Shown in pieces: positions 37,301 through 47,250 of a stretch of DNA of 64,000 bases. Each line of letters opens with the position of its first letter. Positions within the stretch are counted from its first letter, which is position 1. Origin of the DNA: Prinsepia uniflora (Eukaryota > Streptophyta > Magnoliopsida > Rosales > Rosaceae); assembly GCA_032719365.1 (NCBI GenBank), contig CM064864.1, forward strand, positions 1,044,317 to 1,108,316, in the 5' to 3' direction. A program made the position numbers and the translations under genes. The notes beneath the pieces were generated by a model that was not told where the DNA came from, did no database searches, and saw only the letters and a list, made by a program, of their open reading frames with translations.

Positions 37301-38260
37301 CCCCATATATAGATTTGATTGTTAGCGCTAGAGTCCATACCAACATCATGTACAAGCTCCGCCACCAGCCGGGTATCTGTTGAAGTAGAATTCGTCCTTT
37401 AAACTCAAAAGTCTCCTGAATCTCTGCAAACAGTAAGCTATTGTTCGTTTAAGATCAAGACTCCGAGGATTATTCGACCAAAACTGCTTCAATGCTTAAG
37501 TCAGTTTTGAAACAATTGTTTATTATTATGAATATCAATTATGATAATAATGATACTTGATGTTAATAACAACTGTTTATTATTATAAATATCAATTATT
37601 TCTCGGAGAATATCAATATTCTCGAGGCGTTAATACGATTTAATAATGTATTTGGCTGGAAATACATTATTTACCGGTGTTTGTGAATCATTAATGTCAT
37701 TATCAAGGGTAATTTTGGTATTTTGAGAATTATGGCCCACATAACAGCTCCACAATTTTCTGGAGATTTTAAATTCTATAGTACCCAACAAGAGATGAAT
37801 CCCAACCACAAGAGAACTGGAACCCAACAAGAGATGAGTCCCACTCCCAACCAAGTCAAAGGGAGATGGCTTCTGGAAGGGTTGCTGTGCTGCCCTCTGC
37901 TGCTGCTGCTGTATGTTGGATGCATGTTTTTGATCAACATATATCAAATCCAACATTGTTTTTACATAAATATTTTGATCAATGTCCTTCTTATGATCAT
38001 TTGTGTTAGTTTTGTGTTTTAAATTTATTATTACAACATTTTTATAGGTTTTTTTTTTTTTAATATAATTTTTGTCAGTGGATATTATTCAACATGTTGA
38101 TTGGGTTTGTCCAATTTTCATCACCATCCTTTGTATAATAAAAAATTATTCTTTATTCAGAATATATTTTTATTTATTTTTCATTAATATTGTGGAAATA
38201 ATGCTTAGATATCTGCTCTGGATACCTAAAACAATGTTTAATTCAATAATATTGTTTGTG
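37300..38260 (+). pseudogene. Duplicated CYSTM exon 2, broken by an insertion
   Basis: TAGATTTGATTGTTA (37310), then ..CATACCAACA(T)CATGTACAAGCTCCGCCACCAGCCGGGTA, matches exon 2 of the gene at 35587. Similarity stops at about 37378 and resumes at about 37782 (ACAAGAGATGA), continuing through GGGAGATGGCTTCTGGAAGGG..GCTGCTGCTG..ATGTTGGATGCATGTTTTTGA and on into the 3' flank (TGTGGAAATAATGCTT..). The first exon is not recognisable and the proline-rich part is lost or rearranged. The Cys module survives with one extra Cys codon. No open frame links the two halves. Confidence 0.8.
37379..37781. mobile_element. Insertion of about 400 bp in the CYSTM duplicate
   Basis: Sequence between the two halves of the duplicated exon begins TGTTGAAGTAGAATT. 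GTATC on the left and GTACC on the right could be a diverged 5-bp target duplication. The TGTTGAAG start and lack of ORF suggest a solo LTR, but the right end is not a clear CA, so this is tentative. Confidence 0.45.
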
Positions 38261-38589
38261 ATATTACTGTAACCTATTATATCATCGAAATGATACGTGG
38301 AATATGGGGGGAGGTATACTTCCACCTCAATCGCAATATATTGTGGAGACAATTCTTGGTGTTATGCGTAAAGAAGTCGAATGCGAAATAATTTGATATG
38401 ATTGAAGTAGAGATGAAGAAAGAAACAAAGACACCAGCAACCAAGCACACGTTTTTGACAAATTTGTCATTGCCTTCGAAAAGTCTTTGCTAAGGATAAT
38501 CAATAAGCATGAGCGATGGTTTCATTCACGAGTGAAAAATCTTTTCTTGGACAAGTAAATCAATACTTACTTGTAACACAATAACAATG

Positions 38590-38842
38590 TTTTTTTTTAA
38601 TCATTGACATGTAGTATTTCAAAGTTGATAATTAACGACTAATTTACATTAGGAACCGGGAAGACTCACTCATACTTTGCAGCACACCTGTGAAAGTCGG
38701 GGACCGGGAAGCCTCACTTATACTTTGCAGCACACCTGTGACCATCACAATCAGGATATAATTCAGAAAGAATCGAACCCAGGACTAATCAGGAACATAC
38801 TGGGTATGAGAACGCCCGAACCACTGGACCAACATGTTGTGG
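38590..38842 (-). mobile_element. tRNA-derived SINE, copy 2, with internal duplication
   Basis: On the minus strand TGGTCCAGTGGTT (A-box, about 38820-38832) and GGTTCGATTC (B-box, 38770-38779) lead into the same body as the copy at 29125. It ends CTACATGTCAATG then AAAAAAAA (the T run at 38589-38598 on the plus strand). A segment of about 55 bp (ACCGGGAAG(A/C)CTCACT..ACTTTGCAGCACACCTGTGA) is present twice in tandem, unlike copy 1. Confidence 0.78.
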
Positions 38843-39060
38843 TTACATGTAAAGAATTTTGAATTTTTTTAAGTAAATTAAACTATGACGAATTTCGAAG
38901 AATGAATCTTGATATTAGTGGAATTACTGAATGAGGTACTTATTGTTATAGTCGTGCTTGTGTTTTCTGTGCTTGTGCTTGTATTTAATATTGACAATCG
39001 ATATTAAATAACCATAACTTAACCACAAATTCTAAGCCCATTGTTATATATCAAAAGACA
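38843..39060. other. Spacer between SINE and eL27 promoter
   Basis: AT-rich. Only a short GTGCTTGTGTTTTCTGTGCTTGTGCTTG repeat near 38955 stands out. Confidence 0.4.
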
Positions 39061-39308
39061 ATTTAGGCCCATTGTAACATCTCTAGTTTGGTAGTGGCCC
39101 ATTCATACACCAACAAAATCGTGGCCCAGTTTGAACAAATATAAACCCAACAGAAATTTATAGTCCAACCAGGCCCACAAAAACTAGGGTTTCACTGCGC
39201 CCCCATTTACTATATAATCGCTCATTTAGGGTTTTTCCTCACTAGCTTGGCCGAAACCAGAGGCAGAGAGCGAGGGAAGGAGAGAGAAAGAGAGAAAACT
39301 AAGCCACC
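39061..39308 (+). promoter_or_regulatory. Ribosomal-protein promoter: site II, telo-box and TATA
   Basis: GGCCCA/TGGGCC site II motifs lie at about 39066, 39097, 39123 and 39173. Two telo-box AGGGTTT words are at about 39186 and 39228, flanking TATATAAT at about 39211. Site II plus telo-box is the known signature of plant ribosomal-protein promoters, bound by TCP factors and telo-box proteins to tie expression to growth. GCCACCATGG gives a strong start context. Confidence 0.8.
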
Positions 39309-39716
39309 ATGGTCAAGTTCTTGAAGCCCAACAAGGCCGTCATCGTCCTCCAAGGACGCTACGCTGGACGCAAGGCCGTGATCGTTCGCGCCTTCGATGA
39401 AGGTACTCGTGATCGTCCCTATGGACACTGTTTGGTTGCTGGGATTAAGAAGTACCCGAGCAAGGTTATCCGCAAGGACTCAGCCAAGAAGACCGCGAAG
39501 AAGTCCAAAGTGAAGCCCTTCGTCAAGCTCGTGAACTATAACCACTTGATGCCCACTCGCTACACCCTCGATGTGGATCTCAAGGACACTGTCAATCTGG
39601 AGATCTTCGCAACGAAGGACAAGAAGGTTACAGCATTGAAAGAGACCAAGAAGCGTTTTGAGGAGAGGTTCAAGACTGGGAAGAACAGGTGGTTCTTCAC
39701 CAAGCTCAGGTTCTGA
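39309..39716 (+). CDS. RPL27: 60S ribosomal protein L27 (eL27)
   Basis: Component of the cytosolic large ribosomal subunit, binding 25S rRNA near the subunit surface. It is 135 residues in one exon, the length typical of eukaryotic eL27. It opens MVKFLKPNKAVIVLQGRYAG (KOW-like fold at residues 5-40), has a Lys-rich middle (RKDSAKKTAKKSKVK), then the LVNYNHLMPTRYTLD block, and ends with GKNRWFFTKLRF. Codon use is noticeably more GC-rich than neighbouring genes, as expected for a highly expressed protein. The intronless form is as in Arabidopsis eL27 genes. No doubt about identity; cytosolic because there is no targeting extension. Confidence 0.98.
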   Translation: MVKFLKPNKAVIVLQGRYAGRKAVIVRAFDEGTRDRPYGHCLVAGIKKYPSKVIRKDSAKKTAKKSKVKPFVKLVNYNHLMPTRYTLDVDLKDTVNLEIFATKDKKVTALKETKKRFEERFKTGKNRWFFTKLRF

Positions 39717-42700
39717 GGGAGCTCAGACAGCGTTGTGCTTGAAATGGGTCTGATTTTGGCTATTATTTTTCGAGTTAATTTTGGATTGAAATGGTTTAGG
39801 ATGATCTGTGTGGATGACTCTTTTATGCATTTATGAATTACTTCTTAGCTGAACAACTAGATCTTTTATTACTTCCATATTTAATTTTTGCTATTGATAT
39901 CTTTCCACCCAAATTTATATTCCGAGTTCTATATCTTGCTCTATTTGTTGATTTTTTGCGTTTGTTTTATGATGGGTATATGATGATTTGCTTCTGGTTT
40001 TCAGTACGAATATCTTTGGAATACTAGAATTTGATTATGATCTGGATGTCTGGGTTTAATACCATATATCCATGGTTCAGTGGACAATGCTTGTATCTTT
40101 TGTTCTAGGGTTTTGCATTGATGTTTTGGATTTTGCATTGCGACATTGCTTTGGTTTTTTTGGTGTTCTAATGCTCTATTTTAATTTTCGTGTATTTTTT
40201 ATAGCACGAGTTTCAATCTCAGAATGTTATTTTGAATCAATATGAAATTAAGTTGCTTTGGGTCTTGAGTTTTTTAATGAATATGAGATTATGTTGCTTT
40301 GGGTCTTGAGCTATTTAGTTTATGTTTTAATAACTAATGATGGTTGCAACAAATTTAATACTTGCCGGGAGCTTTTTAGTTCGAGTTTGTTAAAATGTCC
40401 TCATGCTAGCTTACTCAAAACTTTATAGTTAGATATGTTTTTCTCAAAGAAGCTATATTGTGACTACTTGATATAATCTTGAATTGTTTTCGTCTTTGTA
40501 TTAAAATCATCAGAAAACTTATGTCTCTTGAATACATTTTGTAGTTTTTTTTATTCCTGTAACAAACAAATTCATATTAACTTTTTTATTCCTGTAACAA
40601 AAAAATTCATATTTCTAATTAATACGAATGATGTATCTGGATCGATTGGTGTGTACAAGTGTATACAGCCCTCTGCACGTCTCATCATATGTAGTGAAAT
40701 TGATGGGCGGTGTATCGCACATCTTGTAGGCAAGTTTGTCTCCTTTAAAACAGGAGTTAGATGTTAGCGCACGGTATGCTTACTGGTTCCCTTTTTTTCT
40801 TCTAGAGAATTTCATCATCATGGTTTTTATGATTTGAATGCAGATGCTGCTTCTAAGTTGCTTAGTGTTGGGTCTTTTCTAGATGACTGAAGTTATCAAA
40901 ATACTCTGCCCCCTACTTTTGCTTAGAAAGTGAAATGCTTATGCAACTCAAAGAGGCAAACTGCGGATTCATTGTACATTTTCAGGTTGTAATGTCTTTA
41001 CATCAAGTGCTAATTTATTGTGTTACTGTGTTTATGGTTGATGACCGCTTGAAGACAATAGGTTTTGGGTTTGTGGGCCACTGTTTGTGTTGTCAGTAAA
41101 TCTCTTCTTAGTGTTTGTATGGATCTTCTATTTTTCTTGTGTCTGATTGCCTCATTTGGGTGCCATCTAAGCCAGTTCCCCATTTAGGGTTTCTTATGGA
41201 TAACACTGACAAAGTTTATTGTGTTGCCCTTCATGTCCGGACCTGCTGATGTAGTTTTTGTTGTAACGTGATGCCACTCTTCTTGTGTAGCGTATTGTTT
41301 CTAACAAATAAAGGTATATAGTCCTAGCATCCGATTCAGTTGTTTAAGCTTCTTGCTTCTTTCAGCCTTGGTCGGGGCCATTTTCATGCTGTGATCTGCA
41401 TGTGTTTGTATAGTCAAATCTCCTATTCCGATTCAAGTCCCTAGTTTTTAATTTGATGGGATCCAATTGGTTTCAATTAGCTTGTGATCTTGTCACTACC
41501 CTTCTCCACTGCCAACATACTTATCAGTCAGGAATAGCTAAAATCCTAGTTGCTTGCCGTTGTTAAATAGTTTCAATGTTGCAATTGTGGTCGCTTTGAG
41601 GTTGTCTACTCATGGCTTGTGCCTCTATTGATGCCCTGGACGTAGACTATTATCATTGACTTCGCATAATTGTTTGCTTTCTGCTGGAATTGAAAATGCA
41701 ATGTGGATGGTATCTTGGTGCTTTATTGAGTCGCTGCAAAAATTATTGATGCCCCATTTCCTGGCGATTTCTTGGTGTGGATTGTATATGAATTGTTTCT
41801 GGTTGGCTTTAGAGTCTTCCCTATACTCTCTGCTCTGGATTTTGCTTTGTTCTTATGCTTCCCATTCCTTCATTGCTTATTCGTTTTTCCATTTATAGTT
41901 AACAAGATATTTGTAAGGTAGATTTATTCGTTTGTTTATAGCCAGCCAATGAAATTGAATCGAGTATGTTTGTTTGTTGTGATCGGATTGGAAGTCAGAA
42001 TTGAATCATTGGGGATTTGGACTTAGGTTGCGATCAAAATGATGTCGAATGATTAAGGTCTGTGTAGCGGATTAGTGGATAAGGGGCATTGACTAATGCA
42101 ATTTACAAAGAAAAACTTGAAAAGAAGTTGGCTTTTGTGTTGTGTGTCATAGATTCCTTCGTCATTTTGGTACACAATCATTTCGTATCTGTTTTTTCTC
42201 TGCGAAAGTAAGCGAGTTATTTGATGAACTCAGAAATCATTGTACCTAATAAATAGAAGTTTATGAATTATTTGTAGCAGACACCCTCATTGTGTTGTTC
42301 ACTATCGTTTTGTACGGATTTTCCTTTTAGTAGCATTTTTAATAACATGCACTTATGAAAAAAAAAAAAATAACATGCACGGAAAATATCTTGCTTAAAC
42401 TTGAGAATCTCCTAAAAATTATGAGCATCTCCTAAAAATTGTGAGCTATAGAATTTTCCAATTTTTGTTGGACTCTCATGTCATTTTTGTACGAATTTGC
42501 TTTTTTAACATTTCTAATAACGTGCGCGAAAAATATCTTGCACTTGAGAATCTCTTAAACATCGTGAGCTATCGGACTTTCAAATTTTTACTAAACTTTC
42601 AAAAAAATTGTAGTGTTTATCTGATCCCACTAAGTTTCTTGAGGTTCAGGCACTTTCCTTCCATTTCCTGAACTGCTAGCATTTTTATTTATTTTTGTTG

Positions 42701-44447
42701 AATTATATATTTTTTTATATTAACAATTTCAAAAAATAAAAAACAAAGAATTTGGATATTTCAAATCCTCACTTTAAATTTCATATAAGGAGGTGTTATT
42801 TCATAATTTAATCTTCATAATTATACTTTATGTGTAAACTTAAAATTTATTCTATTTTTATATTATCCAAATAAAAAAAATTACAAATTTTTGAAAATTA
42901 ATTTCCATTATTTTTTAAATTCTCGGTAATCTAATTTTTTTTTCTTCCAAAAACACCCTTAATGTTTATGAAAAATATATTGTGAAAACCAAAACAGTCA
43001 GAATTTAGCTCGCGATTTTTAGTAGATTGTTCAACTCTTTATAAAACTATCAAAATTTTTATTCTACTATCATTCTCATCTCACTATAAGTTTACAAAGA
43101 ACATTTCTTACTAAGCAAGTATTTTTTGCTGAGTTGAAAATTTTCTATTTTGAAAGAAAAGAAACGGAGCTGTTGAGGTTAATAGATGGCAAAACTTATC
43201 CCATATCAATGTCAACACAAGGAACAAACCTTGAGCCCCAATATCCTCCCAAAATTTCGTCCCGAGGATCCAAAGATGATGCTAATTATAAGATTAAGAA
43301 ACGAACCATCCATTAATTAATTCAACTAATCCATCAATCAATCCCCTTATTCTATCATTTTCCCTAATCCCCTAACACAACAAACGGACTTAACGACAAC
43401 CCCCCAACGGAGTACCTAATGAGGACGATTTCACTCACGTGTCAAACCCCTCACTCACTCTCCACACGCTTACAGGCATAATAAGGCATAATAAAATATC
43501 ATATATATATATATATATTCAGACAAAAAAAAACTATAATATATTATAACCACGTCGTATATTAAGTTCGCGTGTTTTGGTTTGATCGGAAGAAATTATT
43601 TTGTATAGTGATAGTATGGTAACAATTCAAAGATATTTTCATACATTGGTATGAGATTGATTCCCGCCTCATAGGTTTCCGATGTCTACACGAGGTTCAA
43701 AATGGCTCTAGACGCTCATATGGTGGTTGATAGAGGTCTAGCGCCTAGGTGGTTAGATGAGACCTCGGCGGGGGCTATGTAGTTTTTTCTTAAGATAAAA
43801 TTCAACAAACTAATAATATAATGAATATTGTCAAATAATTTTAGAATAAAAGTTAATTACTTAGATAAATAAATTTAAATTTAACTGTGAATCATAAATG
43901 TTGAAAATATAAATTTTTATTTATTTTATTATACAACATTTTATGTTATTAATTTTAATTAATTATTTAATAAATAAAATAACTTATATAATATATACAT
44001 AAATACTCTAATTTTAGCTGTCAATGAGGGAGATTCACACACTAGACCGAGAATAAAACTATATATTATGAAATATTAAGTCTGTCTGTCCAATATTATC
44101 TGAAAATATCGTCACTTTGAAATTATATTACGAACAAATTTACTCATATTATATGACGGATTAATATTTAATAAGTGTCACCGGACGTAACCCCTCAAAA
44201 ATCCCATTTTCTCTCTAAAGTTATCAAACTTTCTGTCTCATTTTCCCACATTTTCTCTCACTCCAAACACATTTCTTTCTTTCTCTTCTCTCTGACACCT
44301 CTCTCTCTCTCTGCAATACTCACTGTGCAACAAGTTTGCTTGTCTTTCTCTCTTTTCTTTGTCTCTTTTCGCTCGAAAGCTTCCGAGCTTTTTATATTCT
44401 CTGTCGCCCTCCTCTCCTCCACAATCACACACCACCACCACTCAGTC
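39717..44447. other. Long non-coding stretch between eL27 and SCL23
   Basis: Holds the eL27 3' UTR, then about 2.2 kb (39900-42100) of T-rich, transcript-like sequence of moderate GC without long ORFs. AT-rich sequence follows from 42300 and a TA microsatellite lies at 43501-43518. The part at 44200-44447 is a CT-rich stretch open in frame with SCL23 that I take as its 5' UTR. A fragment at 43660-43780 (CGCCTAGGTGG) may be repeat-derived. No tRNA or snoRNA could be supported. Confidence 0.45.
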
Positions 44448-45785
44448 ATGCTTCACAGCTTACTTCCTCAATCCCCAATCGCCGCCACCAATCCCAACAA
44501 CCCCGCCTCCTCATCCTCCTCCATGAAGTCAAAGCGCGCGGACCGCGACCTCGCCGCCGGCGAATCTTCCGGAGAGGATCCGTCCTTCTCCAAGAGACCC
44601 AATCCCGGCCGGTATTTCTCCCGCGAAAAAACCGCCGACGATCGCGAGACAGAGCCTGTGGCTGAAGGCGAGTCGGCCGGGCTGAGGCTCCTCGGGCTCC
44701 TCCTACAATGCGCGGAGTGCGTAGCCATGGACAGCCTCGACGACGCCAGCGACCTGCTCCCGGAAATCGCCGAGCTTTCGTCTCCTTTCGGGACGTCCCC
44801 GGAGCGAGTCGGCGCTTATTTTGCTCACGCTCTACAGACGCGCGTGATCAGCTCCTGTTTAGGTTCCTACTCCCCCATCACCATAAAAACCCTAACTTTA
44901 GCTCAGTCTCAGCGGATCTTCAACGCTCTGCAATCCTACAACTCTATCAGTCCTCTAGTCAAATTCTCTCACTTCACCTCCAACCAGGCCATTTTCCAAG
45001 CGCTAGACGGCGAGGATCACGTCCACGTCATCGATTTGGATATAATGCAAGGCCTCCAGTGGCCAGGGTTGTTCCACATCTTAGCCTCCCGGTCGAAGAA
45101 GATCCGATCAATGCGGATAACCGGGTTCGGGTCGTCGTCAGAACTTCTCGAGTCGACCGGGCGGAGACTCGCCGATTTCGCGAGCTCGCTCGGCCTCCCC
45201 TTCGAGTTCCAACCCCTGGAGGGGAAAATTGGAAGTATAACCGACCTGAGTCAACTCGGAGTCCGACCGAGTGAGGCCACCGTCGTCCACTGGATGCACC
45301 ATTGCTTATACGACGTCACCGGCAGCGACCTGGCGACGCTGAGACTGTTAGGGTCGTTGAGACCGAAGCTGATCACGATCGCCGAGCAGGACTTGAGCCA
45401 CAGCGGGAGCTTCTTGGGGAGGTTTGTGGAGGCATTGCATTACTACAGTGCGTTGTTTGATGCGCTTGGGGATGGATTGGGTGCGGACAGCCTAGAGCGG
45501 CATATGGTGGAGCAGCAGCTGTTTGGCTGCGAGATTAGGAACATTCTCGCCGTGGGTGGGCCCAAGAGGACAGGAGAGGTTAAAGTGGAGAGATGGGGGG
45601 ATGAATTGAAGCGGGTTGGGTTCCGGTCCGTTTCTCTTGGCGGGAACCCGGCGGCGCAGGCGAGCTTGTTGCTTGGGATGTTTCCTTGGAAAGGATACAC
45701 GTTGGTGGAGGAGAATGGGTGCTTGAAATTGGGGTGGAAGGATTTGTCGTTGCTCACAGCCTCCGCTTGGCAGCCGTTGGATTGA
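44448..45785 (+). CDS. SCL23: GRAS transcription regulator, SCARECROW-LIKE 23 type
   Basis: Nuclear GRAS protein; SCL23 acts with SCARECROW and SHORT-ROOT in endodermis and bundle-sheath fate. Intronless, 445 residues from the ATG at 44448. The frame is open for 91 codons upstream, but that part is CT-rich leader sequence encoding Ser/Leu/Phe runs, and the family start resembles MLHSLLPQ. Residues 1-75 are Ser/Pro/Asn-rich and variable. Leucine heptad I is LLGLLLQCAECVAMDSLDDA (81-100), VHIID is VHVIDLD (192-198), heptad II follows at about 230-300, PFYRE is near 327-345 and SAW ends at SAWQPLD (439-445). It is shorter than SCARECROW (about 650) because it lacks that protein's long N-terminus. 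A 43-bp duplication repeats the last codons and stop in the 3' UTR. Confidence 0.92.
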   Translation: MLHSLLPQSPIAATNPNNPASSSSSMKSKRADRDLAAGESSGEDPSFSKRPNPGRYFSREKTADDRETEPVAEGESAGLRLLGLLLQCAECVAMDSLDDASDLLPEIAELSSPFGTSPERVGAYFAHALQTRVISSCLGSYSPITIKTLTLAQSQRIFNALQSYNSISPLVKFSHFTSNQAIFQALDGEDHVHVIDLDIMQGLQWPGLFHILASRSKKIRSMRITGFGSSSELLESTGRRLADFASSLGLPFEFQPLEGKIGSITDLSQLGVRPSEATVVHWMHHCLYDVTGSDLATLRLLGSLRPKLITIAEQDLSHSGSFLGRFVEALHYYSALFDALGDGLGADSLERHMVEQQLFGCEIRNILAVGGPKRTGEVKVERWGDELKRVGFRSVSLGGNPAAQASLLLGMFPWKGYTLVEENGCLKLGWKDLSLLTASAWQPLD

Positions 45786-45845
45786 AATACTTTGATCCAC
45801 TCCCTCCGCTTGGCTGCCGTTGGATTGAAATACTTTGACCCACTT
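45760..45845 (+). repeat. 43-bp tandem duplication spanning the SCL23 stop codon
   Basis: CCTCCGCTTGGC(A/T)GCCGTTGG starts at 45760 and again at 45803, each followed by ATTGAAATACTTTGA(T/C)CCACT. The first copy encodes the conserved ASAWQPLD end and stop; the second lies in the 3' UTR. Confidence 0.95.
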
Positions 45846-47250
45846 CTTTGAGGAGGGGAAGGTGGAGATGGAGTTGTATTTGTTTTTTCACTTGGCCTGT
45901 GTAATTCTTTGAAGGAGAAAAACAATGGCAGCTTTAGTTTTCTTAATTTTTTTATGTGAAAAGAAAAGAAGAAAAAGATCCTTATAGATGGTGAATTCAA
46001 GTGAGAATCATTGGGGTTCTTAAATAAGTTTGCAATTGTTTGATTCATTAAATAGTTAAATGTAAGATTTGAATTTGCTTTCCGTAATTTACGAGTTTTA
46101 TATTAGATATTTTCTAATATCATTTTTGTATATAAAAAAGTTTAGGTGATGCAATTGCTTTAAATTTGACTCTCGTAATTTGCGAATGTGTCTATTAAAT
46201 GCTCTCTAATATTATTTTTGTATATGAAAAAGTTTTTGGTGATATAATTCGCTCGAATTTGACTCTCGTAATTTGCCAATGTTATATTAAATGCTCTCTA
46301 ATATATTTTGGTATATAAAAAAGGTTTTGGTCATGCCATTGCAATGGCATGGATGGTGATAAAGATGGATATGATAATGGTTTTGGTGGGAGGTTGCAAT
46401 CAAGATGGAAGAATAGAAAAGGGGGCAGAAGACTTGTCCTCCTTGGTGTACTAACGATTTCAACATTCTAAGGATTAATAGGTGCGAATGAGATTGATAA
46501 AGAGTGATTCGGATTGAAACTTGAGTCTTGAATACATGTAAATTGATCTTGACCGTTAATATACAGGTGCGAATTGATATTAACGGTTGATGTGGTCATC
46601 TTGACTATTGATTCATATGTGCAAGTTGATTTTAATCGTTGATGCATGCGTACAATGAATCATATTGACCGTTGATATGTGCATATTGATTGATCATCGT
46701 AACCGGTTGATACATGTGGCATAGTATAAGCGATCGGATCACTTAAACCTAAATATAAGTGATTGGATTGGGTAATAAAGGAGTTTGGGATTGCATAGTC
46801 CCCACAAATGAAAAGTGTGCACATGGAAGTTGTATTCAAGAATGGAAAGCTTATCTCCCTTTGTTTGAGGTTCAGATATGGCTTGGTAAACAAGCAATTT
46901 CAGATGCTAGAAGTGGCCATGCTATCTCTTCCTCTTCCTTCATAGTTGCATATGAAAGGAATGGTAACAGTGTCTTGATAGTGACCTAATAGAAAGACGA
47001 ATTAACCACACGACCTTAGCTACTTGAGCTACGCAGCTCTACCCATGCCTAAGAATGGGAACACCAAGTGGCTGTGTTTTGATTACACGGAAAAATCACT
47101 CCACCTTGTGACTATTACTCAAAGAACTCGGAACGACATACAAAAAATGACGGAAAATTACATTTTATTATCATGTGATTTATCTCCGTTATGTGACCCA
47201 TTTAGTGATGCAGCATGTTGATGCATCTATATTTATATGTACATTCTTAC
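45846..47250. other. SCL23 3' region and repeat-bearing spacer
   Basis: Contains an 84-bp triplicate (46065-46330) and a looser set of (A/C)CGTTGAT(A/G)..TGTGCA..TTGAT units (46540-46710). The ORF at 46759-46989 matches no family I know. Confidence 0.5.
46065..46330. repeat. Three diverged tandem copies of about 84 bp
   Basis: Each copy has GA(A/C)T(T/C)(T/C)CGTAATTT(A/G)C, then ATTA.AT..T(C/T)TCTAATAT, then TTTGTATAT(A/G)AAAAA at matching spacing. Non-coding. Confidence 0.75.

Noticed and set aside
39717..41000. snoRNA hosted downstream of eL27
   Set aside because: TGATGA words occur, but I could not pair them with a correctly spaced CTGA D-box and terminal stem.
44175..44447. 91-codon N-terminal extension of the SCL23 frame
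   Set aside because: It is CT-rich leader-like DNA giving Ser/Leu/Phe runs, and family members start near MLHSLLPQ; treated as 5' UTR that happens to be open.
44708..45274. 188-codon ORF in another frame inside SCL23
   Set aside because: Arg/Ser-rich shadow of the GC-rich GRAS coding region.
46759..46989. 77-codon ORF between SCL23 and the SDR pseudogene
   Set aside because: Not recognised, flanked by repeats, no gene structure around it.
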